A DNA stretch of 6,110 bases, from the NCBI GenBank assembly GCA_003562655.1, contig PWUC01000126.1:1-6110 (forward strand), given 5' to 3'. A program made the translations under genes and the position numbers. The notes under the pieces are model-generated. The model was not told the DNA's origin. It was given only the letters and a program-made list of their open reading frames with translations, and made no database searches. This document shows, piece by piece, positions 1 through 5,880 of the stretch. The number at the start of each line of letters is the position of its first letter. Position 1 is the first letter of the stretch. The DNA comes from Clostridia bacterium (lineage in GTDB: Bacteria; Bacillota_E; SLMV01; PUMD01).

Positions 1-25
1 AAGCCACCGCCCGGCTGGGGCGGTG
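1..25 (-). terminator. Rho-independent terminator-like hairpin at the end of the operon
   Basis: The transcript reads CACCGCCC-CAGCC-GGGCGGTG, a perfect 8-bp GC-rich stem (25-18 with 12-5) and a 5-nt loop, followed by GCTT at the window edge. It begins 31 nt after the stop of the Spo0E-like gene. The U-tract needed for intrinsic termination would begin at the edge and mostly lies outside, so its quality cannot be judged. Confidence 0.6.
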
Positions 26-28
26 ACG

Positions 29-45
29 CATGGAGGGCCTCTTCT
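29..45. repeat. Inverted repeat flanking the Spo0E-like gene, left arm
   Basis: The plus strand reads CATGGAGGGCCTCTTCT and pairs with the right arm at 316-332 with one mismatch. It sits between the stop of the small gene and the terminator hairpin. The pair could form a long-range stem in the mRNA or mark the ends of a small inserted unit. Confidence 0.7.
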
Positions 46-56
46 GCACAGCAAAA

Positions 57-263
57 TCAAGATGCGTGATGCTGGCTCTCATTTGCATCCCGGTCACGCA
101 AGTAGCACATGAACCGGTAGATGAGTACGTCCAGCGACTCACTCATCTTACGAACGGAAGCCACTGCCTCCGGTGTGTCCTGATCCTCCGCCAATCTGTA
201 CATCTCCGCTCTCATACGCTCGATCTCACTCAGGAGATCTTCCGGTGAGGAGTCCTTGTTCAC
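57..263 (-). CDS. Small Spo0E-like protein (putative aspartyl-phosphate phosphatase)
   Basis: The 68-residue product resembles the Spo0E family, small helical-hairpin proteins, some of which dephosphorylate Spo0A~P and so delay sporulation. Helix one (about 8-26) reads EDLLSEIERMRAEMYRLAE. After a short turn, helix two (about 31-55) holds the signature-like SESLDVLIYRF (41-51), matching the family SQxLDxLI pattern with Q replaced by E. GTG 263 is preferred: a G-run lies 7 nt upstream and third-position GC is higher from there. An ATG at 356, only 2 nt past the pnp stop, would make 99 residues, but the extra 31 are low in coding character and contain the REP-like SERSEE translation. The C-terminal tail (NESQHHAS) is hydrophilic and shows no membrane segment. 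The gene is probably the last of the operon, with a hairpin terminator downstream. Activity and partner are inferred from family resemblance only; many members have no known target. Confidence 0.68.
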   Translation of the reverse strand: MNKDSSPEDLLSEIERMRAEMYRLAEDQDTPEAVASVRKMSESLDVLIYRFMCYLRDRDANESQHHAS

Positions 264-278
264 TGGGTAGCCCCCCGT

Positions 279-297
279 TTCTTCGCTCCGCTCAGAA
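279..297. repeat. REP-like palindromic element core
   Basis: The plus strand reads TTCTTCGCTCCGCTCAGAA, an imperfect palindrome with TTCT...AGAA ends and a GC-TCC-GC centre. From memory, close variants of this core recur in intergenic DNA of many bacteria and produce spurious peptides containing SERSEE when read as coding. The minus-strand frame here indeed gives SCSERSEETG. Its presence argues that the stretch between pnp and about 264 is non-coding. Only one copy is in this window. Confidence 0.4.
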
Positions 298-315
298 CAT
301 GATGAGACTGCCGGG

Positions 316-332
316 AGAACAGGCCCTCCATG
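316..332. repeat. Inverted repeat flanking the Spo0E-like gene, right arm
   Basis: The plus strand reads AGAACAGGCCCTCCATG. Its reverse complement matches the left arm at 29-45 with 16 of 17 bases, including an unbroken 12-base core (AGGCCCTCCATG). In the transcript this arm lies upstream of the small gene, so the two arms could pair over about 270 nt. Confidence 0.7.
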
Positions 333-358
333 GTGAACTGACAACTCCTGACTCATCG

Positions 359-2554
359 TTACCTGCGTCGGCGCCCGCGGCGGTTGTCTCGAGAACTCTT
401 CTGCTTGCTCGGTCCCCCGCCGGAACGTTTCTCCATCGAATCGACCTTCTCCTTGCCCAGCTCGCTGATCACGGCCTTTCGAGAAAGGTTCAGTCTGCCC
501 AGGTCATCAATCTCGATCAGCTTTACCATGACCTCATCGCCGACGGAAACCACGGATTCCACCTCGTCGACAAAGGACGGATCCAGGTTCGAGATGTGCA
601 CCAGGCCGTCCTTGTTGGGCAGAATCTCAACGAAGGCGCCCAGTTTGTCGACGATCCGCTTGACCGTTCCCTTGTAGATCTTACCCACCTCGGCGTCGGC
701 GGTCAGCTGGTGTATCCGTTCCCTTGCCCCGTCCGCACCCTCTCCGCCCTCGGAGGATATGTACACCGTTCCGTCGTCCTCCACATCAATGGCGACCCCA
801 AAATCATCGATGATGCTGTTTATGGTCTTGCCTCCGGGACCAATGATGTGCCTGATCTTGCTGGGGTCCACCTTCATGGTGAAGATTCGCGGAGCATACT
901 TGGACATCTCAGCCCTGGGCTCGGCAATGGCTTCCTTCATCTTCTCCAGGATGAACAGCCTGCCCGCTCTGGCCTGGTTGAGGGCCTTTCTCAGCATCTC
1001 GCGGGTCACCCCGTGGATCTTGATGTCCATCTGGATCGCGTTGATTCCCCGCTCGGTGCCGGCCACCTTGAAGTCCATGTCGCCCAGGTGATCCTCCAGG
1101 CCCAGGATGTCGGAGAGGATGGCGACATCGTCGCCCTCCACGATCATCCCCATAGCGATGCCGGCAACTGGGGCGGAGATCTGCACCCCGGCATCCATCA
1201 GGGCCAGTGTACTTGCACAGATACTGGCCATGGACGAGGAGCCGTTTGAGGCGAGAACTTCCGACACCAACCTCAGGGTGTACGGGAATTCATCCTCGGA
1301 CGGCAACACCGGGATCATGGCCTTCTCCGCCAGGGCCCCATGGCCGATCTCTCTGCGGCTGGGTGCCCGAAGGGGCCAGGTCTCTCCTGTGCTGTATGGG
1401 GGGAAGTTGTAGTGGTGCAGGTAGCGCTTAAGCTCCTCCACATTCTGCAGGCTGTCCAGCATCTGCCTGTCCCCGACGGATCCTAGGGCTGCCACGGTCA
1501 GGACCTGGGTTTCACCCCGGGTGAAGATCCCGCTGCCGTGAACCCGGGGCAGCAGTCCCACCTCGCAGGTCACCCTGCGAATCTCATCGGTCCTTCTTCC
1601 ATCCGCCCGGCGTCCCTCGGTGAGGATCGCCCTTCTCAACTCCTCCTTTTCGATCTCATCGAGGACCGACCTGACCTGCTCGTCCTCCCCGGGGAAGCGC
1701 TCGACCAGGGCCTGCTGAACCTTCTCGTGGATTCGGTCGCGGGTGTTGCGCCTGTCGCCCTTGTCTCCAATGGACATCATGTCGCGAACATCATCCGTCG
1801 CCAGCTCGCGCACGGCGCTCTCAATTTCCTCAGGGACGACCTCCTCTTCAAAGTCTTCCTTGGGAACCCCGATTTCTGCGATGATCTCCTTCTGCTTCCG
1901 GACCACCCTCTGGATCTCGTCGTGACCCTGGAGGATGGCATCAAGGATGATCTCCTCCGGAACCTCTTCGCCGGCGGCCTCGACCATGACCACCGCCTCT
2001 TCGGTTCCGGCCACGGTCAGCTCGAGAGAGCTGGCCTTCATCTGTTCGGCTGACGGGTTGATCACGATCTCTCCGTCCACCAGCCCGACAACGACGGCGC
2101 CAATCGCCTCCGTGATCGGGAGGTCGGACACTCCCAGGGCCAGAGATGCGCCGAGAATGCTGCACACCTCAGCCGGGTAGTCAGGGTCGTAGGAGAGAAC
2201 CGTCACGACCACCTGAAGGTCATTTCGATATCCGGAGGGGAAAAGGGGCCTGAAGGTGCGGTCGATCAAACGCGCGGTCAGGATCGCTCTGTCCGTGGGC
2301 TTGCCCTCTCGCCGGAAAAAACTCCCCGGTATTCGTCCAATGGCGTACTGCCGCTCCTCGTAATCGACTCTGAAGGGCAGGAAGTTTAGGCCCTCCCGGG
2401 GCTCACTGGATACGCAGGCCGTGGCCAGAATCACCGTGTCCCCGTACCTCACCACAACCGAACCGCCCGCCAACCTGGCCATCTGGCCGAATTCCATGGT
2501 GACGGGGCGGCCGGCAAAATCCATCGTGTATTCTCTTGTACCTTCCAATTCCAA
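359..2554 (-). CDS. pnp: Polyribonucleotide nucleotidyltransferase (PNPase)
   Basis: PNPase is a trimeric 3'-to-5' phosphorolytic exoribonuclease, a central enzyme of mRNA decay and tail turnover. The 731-residue product is of normal length. The first RNase PH-like domain (about 8-220) includes FFRREGKPTDRAILTARLID (79-98). The all-helical linker follows, and a second, catalytic RNase PH domain spans about 315-545. The latter shows RREIGHGALAEKA (400-412), SNGSSSMASICASTLALMDA (436-455, phosphate binding) and EDHLGDMDFKVAG (487-499), with metal-site equivalents D488, D494 and K496. The KH domain (about 558-617) carries IGPGGK (571-576). The S1 domain (about 622-693) has GAFVEILPNKDGLVHIS. The tail is very basic and ends in RRGRRRR. 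The chosen start, TTG 2554, has the best-placed ribosome binding site and gives a normal N-terminus before the DFAGRPV strand. The frame has no disruption. Its TAA is 2 nt from an ATG that opens a long form of the next frame. Confidence 0.97.
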   Translation of the reverse strand: MELEGTREYTMDFAGRPVTMEFGQMARLAGGSVVVRYGDTVILATACVSSEPREGLNFLPFRVDYEERQYAIGRIPGSFFRREGKPTDRAILTARLIDRTFRPLFPSGYRNDLQVVVTVLSYDPDYPAEVCSILGASLALGVSDLPITEAIGAVVVGLVDGEIVINPSAEQMKASSLELTVAGTEEAVVMVEAAGEEVPEEIILDAILQGHDEIQRVVRKQKEIIAEIGVPKEDFEEEVVPEEIESAVRELATDDVRDMMSIGDKGDRRNTRDRIHEKVQQALVERFPGEDEQVRSVLDEIEKEELRRAILTEGRRADGRRTDEIRRVTCEVGLLPRVHGSGIFTRGETQVLTVAALGSVGDRQMLDSLQNVEELKRYLHHYNFPPYSTGETWPLRAPSRREIGHGALAEKAMIPVLPSEDEFPYTLRLVSEVLASNGSSSMASICASTLALMDAGVQISAPVAGIAMGMIVEGDDVAILSDILGLEDHLGDMDFKVAGTERGINAIQMDIKIHGVTREMLRKALNQARAGRLFILEKMKEAIAEPRAEMSKYAPRIFTMKVDPSKIRHIIGPGGKTINSIIDDFGVAIDVEDDGTVYISSEGGEGADGARERIHQLTADAEVGKIYKGTVKRIVDKLGAFVEILPNKDGLVHISNLDPSFVDEVESVVSVGDEVMVKLIEIDDLGRLNLSRKAVISELGKEKVDSMEKRSGGGPSKQKSSRDNRRGRRRR

Positions 2555-2560
2555 AAGTAC

Positions 2561-2567
2561 ACCTCCC
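2561..2567 (-). promoter_or_regulatory. Ribosome binding site deciding the pnp start (TTG)
   Basis: GGGAGGT reads on the minus strand, with GGAGG 7 nt before the TTG at 2554-2552. The longest open frame begins at a TTG (2569) that overlaps this site and so cannot be the start it serves. The ATG at 2524 has no comparable site. Confidence 0.8.
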
Positions 2568-2569
2568 AA

Positions 2570-2597
2570 AGGCTTTGTGCCTCAGACAACGTCAGGC
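2570..2597 (-). promoter_or_regulatory. Competing small hairpins between rpsO and pnp
   Basis: The 51-nt rpsO-pnp spacer contains three mutually complementary tetramers in transcript order: GCCT (2597-2594), AGGC (2582-2579) and GCCT (2573-2570). The first pair forms GCCTGACGTTGTCTGAGGC, with an inner GAC/GTC extension and a 2-nt bulge. The second pair forms AGGC-ACAAA-GCCT directly before the pnp ribosome binding site. No T-tract follows, so this is not a terminator. In E. coli a structured pnp leader is an RNase III and PNPase autoregulation site. Similar control here is only inferred, as the stems are short. Confidence 0.3.
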
Positions 2598-2605
2598 GGA
2601 CGGGG

Positions 2606-2872
2606 CTATCTTCTCAGGCCCAGCCGCTTGATCAACTCGTAGTACCGATCGGTATCCTTTTTTCGCAGGTAGTTCAACAGGTTCCTCCGCTGGCCAACCA
2701 TCTTGAGAAGTCCACGACGTGAATGATGGTCCTTGCGGTGCTCGCGCAGATGTTCGGTCAGCTGCCGGATCCTACCCGACAACAGCGCGATCTGCACCTC
2801 GGGAGAACCGGTATCCTTTTCGTGGATCTGGTACTCTTCTACGATGCCCTGTTTCTCATCCTTGTGAGTCAA
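2606..2872 (-). CDS. rpsO: 30S ribosomal protein S15
   Basis: S15 is a primary 16S rRNA-binding protein that recognises the three-way junction of helices 20-22 and a nearby G-U/G-C motif, nucleating the platform of the 30S subunit. The 88-residue product is full length and matches the family throughout. It has [16 protein letters not shown] (17-32), the strongly conserved [16 protein letters not shown] (41-56, with H41, D48 and S51 as the known RNA contacts), [13 protein letters not shown] (58-70) and the end LIKRLGLRR. The start is TTG at 2872, with an excellent ribosome binding site. It is followed after 51 nt by pnp, the usual rpsO-pnp pair in bacteria. The leader suggests translational control through sequestration of the ribosome binding site. 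Confidence 0.98.
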   Translation of the reverse strand: MTHKDEKQGIVEEYQIHEKDTGSPEVQIALLSGRIRQLTEHLREHRKDHHSRRGLLKMVGQRRNLLNYLRKKDTDRYYELIKRLGLRR

Positions 2873-2972
2873 CGATCTCTACCTCCCGGATCCTTGCTGT
2901 CCCCCTGGGGGATCCCCGTCAACCGAGCGCGCCGTCGGAGGTGATCGAACAGCCCAGTTGCGGTTCCAGACG
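2873..2972 (-). promoter_or_regulatory. rpsO mRNA leader with anti-Shine-Dalgarno element (candidate S15 autoregulatory region)
   Basis: The transcript here contains GATCACCTCC (2946-2937). Its ACCTCC is a perfect complement of the rpsO ribosome binding site GGAGGT (2886-2881). The adjacent GATC (2946-2943) can also pair with the GATC at 2877-2874, just before the start codon, leaving a 3-nt AGA bulge. Inside the enclosed 50 nt are a CCGA/TCGG hairpin (competing for the same CC), two GGATCC copies able to pair (2915-2910 with 2893-2888), and a TCCCC-CAG-GGGGA hairpin (2912-2900) that competes with the latter. S15 is known to bind three-way junctions in 16S rRNA and leader RNAs that regulate its own translation in several bacteria. 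That this leader does so is inference. Confidence 0.45.
2881..2887 (-). promoter_or_regulatory. Ribosome binding site deciding the rpsO start (TTG)
   Basis: GGGAGGT reads on the minus strand, with the GGAGG core 9 nt before the TTG at 2872-2870. It fixes a TTG start for rpsO and is the target of the upstream ACCTCC element. Confidence 0.8.
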
Positions 2973-2979
2973 TCCATCA

Positions 2980-3009
2980 ATTCTAGCACACACAGACATC
3001 AATCTGCAA
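2980..3009 (-). promoter_or_regulatory. Candidate extended -10 promoter for rpsO-pnp
   Basis: Reading the minus strand just after the ribF stop, TGCTAGAAT holds a TAGAAT -10 box (2985-2980, five of six to TATAAT) with the TG of an extended -10. A weak -35, TTGCAG (3009-3004), lies 18 nt upstream. The extended -10 could compensate for the poor -35. Transcription would begin near 2973 and give a leader of about 100 nt before rpsO. This is the one AT-richer patch in the gap. A sigma-A promoter between ribF and rpsO would let rpsO-pnp be expressed apart from the upstream genes. Confidence 0.45.
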
Positions 3010-3014
3010 ACTCG

Positions 3015-3980
3015 TCAGGTTCCTCCGGCCGCGCTGTTGCCCGACTGGGCCCATACAGCCTCGATATCGCGCGCTATCTGTTCCCTAAGGGCCTGGGCTG
3101 AGGAAAACGCTCGCTGGTCCCGCAGCCTTCGCCTGAACTCGACCGTCACCTCACAGCCGTACAGATCCCCGGAAAAACCGATCAGGTGCACCTCCACCAC
3201 CGGCCCGCCGCCGGACCGGGCAAAAGTCGGGCTGGCACCCACGCTGCAGACTCCGGGATAGGTCTCTGTGTCATCCCGTCCTGGCCGCGCCTGCACTGCA
3301 TATACCCCGTCCCTGGGCAGCATCATCAGCTCCGGGGTCCTGAGGTTGGCGGTGGGATAGCCGATCTGGCGCCCCCCACGCCCCTCACCTCGCACCACGA
3401 GACCCTCGACGGAGAAGGGACGTCCCAACAGAGCCGCAGCGCAGCAGACGCGTCCCTCCTCCAGGGCGCTGCGAATCAGGGTGCTGGAGACCGTCCGATC
3501 CCCGAGGCGGACCGGGGAGAAAACCTCCACGTCAAAACCCAGGTCGGCGCCGCAACGCCTCAGGGTTTCGGCACTGCCGCGAGAGTTCCGGCCGAAGGTG
3601 AAATTGTACCCGACGAATACCAGGTCCGCTCCCAGCTGCTCCCCCAGGATCTCCCGGGCGAACACCCCCGGGGACATCGCCGCCAGCTGCCGGTCAAAGG
3701 TCAGGGTGATGAGGCGATCGACTCCCAGCCTCCTCATCCGCTCCGCCTTCTGCTCCCTGGTGCACAGGAGACTGCCCTTCCCTTCGGCAGACAGCACCAC
3801 CAGCGGCGGGGGCCAGAAGGTCAGCACCACCAGCTCCGCATCCTCATCCCGGGCCCGTTGGCGGGCTGCCGTTATCAGGCGCTGGTGGCCCAGATGAACG
3901 CCATCGAAGGCACCGATGGCCACCACGCGCCGGTTCCTTCTGTCCCTGTCGCTGAGGTGCTGCGCATCATAGCATGTCAA
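3015..3980 (-). CDS. ribF: Bifunctional riboflavin kinase / FMN adenylyltransferase RibF
   Basis: RibF phosphorylates riboflavin to FMN and then adenylylates FMN to FAD in the cytoplasm. In this 321-residue protein the N-terminal nucleotidyltransferase domain has the GAFDGVHLGHQ motif (23-33, the HxGH class), VGYNFTFGRNSRG (123-135) and SSTLIRSAL (165-173). The C-terminal kinase domain has GRGGRQIGYPTANL (200-213), DGVYAV (224-229), SVGASPTF (246-253), VEVHLIGF with the putative catalytic glutamate E263, DLYG (272-275) and a closing helix ending QIARDI. The aspartate usual in bacterial HLxDF is glycine here (G268), a position I do not think is catalytic. The only start giving a normal N-terminus is TTG at 3980, overlapping the truB TGA. 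No in-frame ATG occurs before the nucleotide-binding motif. A purine-rich GGGGAGAGAG precedes it at usable distance. A 142-nt gap with its own promoter candidate separates it from rpsO. Confidence 0.95.
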   Translation of the reverse strand: MTCYDAQHLSDRDRRNRRVVAIGAFDGVHLGHQRLITAARQRARDEDAELVVLTFWPPPLVVLSAEGKGSLLCTREQKAERMRRLGVDRLITLTFDRQLAAMSPGVFAREILGEQLGADLVFVGYNFTFGRNSRGSAETLRRCGADLGFDVEVFSPVRLGDRTVSSTLIRSALEEGRVCCAAALLGRPFSVEGLVVRGEGRGGRQIGYPTANLRTPELMMLPRDGVYAVQARPGRDDTETYPGVCSVGASPTFARSGGGPVVEVHLIGFSGDLYGCEVTVEFRRRLRDQRAFSSAQALREQIARDIEAVWAQSGNSAAGGT

Positions 3981-4879
3981 TCTGGCTCTCTCCCCAGTTT
4001 TTGAGCATCGAGCTGGGCAAACACCTTCTCCGGATAAACCCGGCCGGAGGACACCCGGCCCACAGCGAGTAGTGCACCCTGAGGGTCCAGCAACCGCACC
4101 CGGTCCCCGTCGGACAGCGCCCCGGTGTCAACACTGCGCGGGCGGGCACCCCCGGCGACCAGCCGGGCGTCCAGCGGATTCAGACGCATCGCGGGCATGA
4201 ACCCCAGGGCCTCGCCCAGGGGCATGAGCGCCCCAGGGGAGACATCCCCGGGCGGGACCGACCCGGAGATTCCGAAGCCGCCCACAGCGGTCCTGACCAG
4301 AAAGGACATGTAGCCACAGCTGCCCGCGGCTGAGGCCAGGTCCGTCATGAGGGTCCTGACATAGGTTCCCGAGGAGCAGGAGATCTCCAGGAGGGCGCGG
4401 GGAGGCCTGCCTTCTCTGTAGTGCAGAAGCTCGAGCGAGTTGATCCGGATCCTCCGGGTCTTTCTCTGCACGGTCACGCCGCGCCGGGCCAGGCGGTACA
4501 GGGGGATGCCGCGATGCTTCACTGCAGAGGTCATGGGGGGCAGCTGGTCCACCTCAGCTGCGAACTGGGGCAGGACCGCCTCCAGAGCCGCAGGGCCCTC
4601 CGGCGGCGCCTCATCGACGCCGACGACCTCACCGAAGCCATCGCCGCTGTCGGTCTGAAGGCCCAGGGTGAGCTCTGCCACGTACCTCTTGTCCAGTCCG
4701 GTGAAGTACTGCTGGGTCCGGGTCCCACTGCCGACCAGAACCAGCAACACCCCGGCTGCACCGGGATCCAGGGTCCCCGCATGGCCCACCTTCCTGATCC
4801 GGAAGACCCTCCGCACCAGATCGACCACATCGTGGGATGTCCAACCCGGCGGCTTGAATACGTTGATCATTCCGTGCAA
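3977..4879 (-). CDS. truB: tRNA pseudouridine(55) synthase TruB
   Basis: TruB isomerises U55 in the T-loop of nearly all tRNAs to pseudouridine and also acts as a tRNA-folding chaperone. The 300-residue protein is of normal length. The N-terminus [16 protein letters not shown] is the family opening. [15 protein letters not shown] contains the catalytic aspartate D38. [10 protein letters not shown] (64-73, Y66 stacking on the flipped base) and [21 protein letters not shown] (112-132) follow. [15 protein letters not shown] (168-182) carries the conserved arginine R175. Residues from about 230 to 290 form the PUA-like C-terminal region, ending [13 protein letters not shown]. The start is TTG at 4879, supported by a well-spaced ribosome binding site and by homology at the N-terminus; ATG at 4870 is the alternative. 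It overlaps nrnA by 13 nt and its TGA overlaps the ribF TTG by 3 nt (TTGA), so the genes are probably translationally coupled. Confidence 0.95.
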   Translation of the reverse strand: MHGMINVFKPPGWTSHDVVDLVRRVFRIRKVGHAGTLDPGAAGVLLVLVGSGTRTQQYFTGLDKRYVAELTLGLQTDSGDGFGEVVGVDEAPPEGPAALEAVLPQFAAEVDQLPPMTSAVKHRGIPLYRLARRGVTVQRKTRRIRINSLELLHYREGRPPRALLEISCSSGTYVRTLMTDLASAAGSCGYMSFLVRTAVGGFGISGSVPPGDVSPGALMPLGEALGFMPAMRLNPLDARLVAGGARPRSVDTGALSDGDRVRLLDPQGALLAVGRVSSGRVYPEKVFAQLDAQKLGREPD

Positions 4880-5880
4880 GGCCCGCAGCCTCCCTCCCCC
4901 TGCGACAGTCGGCGCAGGGCCACGGCCACGACCCGGTCGGTGACCTCCCCGATGTCCCCGGTGATCTTGGCTCCGGCGGCCCGGGCATGACCTCCTCCGC
5001 CGAACTCGCCCGCCATTTGGCTCACATCGATCCAGTTTCTTGACCGGAAGCTGATCCGGACGTGCCCCTTGTCCGCCTGCACGAAGAGGATGGCGATCTC
5101 CGTGGAGGCGATGGAGCGAAGTCTGTTGACGATCCCCTCGGTGTCGTCGGGGCCAGCCTCCTTTTCCCGCATGTCCTCCCGGGTCAGGGCGGTCCAGGCC
5201 AGAAGCCCCCCCGCCTCCACCTTCAGATTCTCCAGGGCCCGCCCCAGGATCCGCAGTTCCTGCAGGGGCCGGTCCTCGTTGATCTTTCGATAGATCCCGT
5301 CGGGGGCTGCACCCCGTCTGACCAGGGCCGCTGCCCGGTCAAAGGTTCCCGCCGAGGTATTAGAATAGGCGAAGAAGCCGGTGTCCGTGGCGATGCCGGT
5401 GTAGAGGGCGACCGCCACCTCCTCCCCGATGGGCAGGCCATCACCTGTCATCCAGTCAAAGACCATCTCCGCCGTGGCGGCGGCCCGCGGATCCGCCCAG
5501 ATATAGTCACCGATCCGCTTCCCCATGCGGTGATGATCGATGGTGATGGTCAGGGGTGGGGCCGTGCCGTCAAAAATGTCCCTCACCCGCCCGATGCGGC
5601 TCAGGGAACTGCAGTCCAGGAGCAGTAGGAGATCGAAGGGGGGCGACAGGTCCTCGGGGCGGAGGATGTCCTCCCACCCGGGGAGGAAGCGGTAGGTCTC
5701 CGGCGGCGGGTCGGAGCTGACCACCGTGGCGCTGCTGCCCAGATGCCGGCAGGCCCTGGCCACCGCCAGGGCCGATCCCACACTGTCGCCGTCGGGGGAG
5801 ACGTGAAGGGGGATCAGGACGGAATCTGCGCGGCGCAACCGCTCCGTCAGCTGCAGATCCCGCCAGTCATTTGTGGTCAC
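4867..5880 (-). CDS. nrnA: DHH/DHHA1 phosphoesterase, NrnA type (oligoribonuclease / pAp phosphatase)
   Basis: Family members are Mn-dependent cytoplasmic enzymes that degrade 2-5 nt RNAs from the end and/or dephosphorylate 3'-phosphoadenosine 5'-phosphate; in Bacillota they replace Orn. Numbering from the GTG at 5880 (337 aa), the DHH domain shows [11 protein letters not shown] (H26, D30, D32), LLLLLDCSS (D89), the signature DHH at 115-117 and [10 protein letters not shown] (D166). The DHHA1 domain ends with [11 protein letters not shown] (GGGGH at 294-298). All expected metal and substrate residues are present and the length is typical. An ATG at 5889 would add three residues, but it directly abuts the GGAGG at 5894-5890. 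That GGAGG is 9 nt from the GTG, matching the spacing in neighbouring genes, so GTG is preferred. The gene overlaps rbfA by 14 nt and truB by 13 nt, implying translational coupling. The C-terminus carries an unusual CGPC (332-335). Which of the two activities dominates cannot be read from the sequence. Confidence 0.92.
   Translation of the reverse strand: MTTNDWRDLQLTERLRRADSVLIPLHVSPDGDSVGSALAVARACRHLGSSATVVSSDPPPETYRFLPGWEDILRPEDLSPPFDLLLLLDCSSLSRIGRVRDIFDGTAPPLTITIDHHRMGKRIGDYIWADPRAAATAEMVFDWMTGDGLPIGEEVAVALYTGIATDTGFFAYSNTSAGTFDRAAALVRRGAAPDGIYRKINEDRPLQELRILGRALENLKVEAGGLLAWTALTREDMREKEAGPDDTEGIVNRLRSIASTEIAILFVQADKGHVRISFRSRNWIDVSQMAGEFGGGGHARAAGAKITGDIGEVTDRVVAVALRRLSQGEGGCGPCTE
4889..4894 (-). 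promoter_or_regulatory. Ribosome binding site deciding the truB start (TTG)
   Basis: GGGAGG on the minus strand lies 9 nt before the TTG at 4879-4877. The next in-frame ATG (4870-4868) would give a neat ATGA overlap with the nrnA stop, but it sits 18 nt from this site. It would also remove the first residues of the MxGxINVxKPPG pattern typical of TruB. The site is inside the nrnA coding sequence. Confidence 0.65.

Noticed and set aside
264..356. N-terminal extension of the Spo0E-like protein to the ATG at 356
   Set aside because: The 31 added residues have lower third-position GC than the rest, contain a REP-like palindrome and match nothing in the Spo0E family. It is kept as the alternative start because it lies just 2 nt after pnp.
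300..356. GATGAG...CTCATC as a pnp terminator stem
   Set aside because: Only 6 bp with a loop of over 40 nt and no U-tract.
173..1249. A 358-codon open frame on the plus strand opposite pnp
   Set aside because: It lies entirely antisense to the 3' part of pnp and the small downstream gene. The protein has no recognisable motif and is rich in the H, L, D and G typical of the complement of a GC-rich coding frame.
2555..2569. Upstream extension of pnp to the TTG at 2569
   Set aside because: The extension starts on the ribosome binding site itself; TTG 2554 is correctly spaced and gives a normal N-terminus.
2900..2917. The TCCCCCTGGGGGA / GGGGATCCCC palindromes as a terminator before rpsO
   Set aside because: No T-tract follows in either direction, and the structure lies just before the rpsO ribosome binding site, so a leader role is more likely than termination.
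3186..4004. A 272-codon open frame on the plus strand opposite ribF
   Set aside because: It is the antisense shadow of a gene with clear RibF motifs in order. Its low-complexity composition, with no domain, is explained by GC-rich codon bias.
4421..4990. A 189-codon plus-strand open frame opposite truB and nrnA
   Set aside because: It crosses the antisense of two well-identified genes and shows no family motif or credible initiation site.
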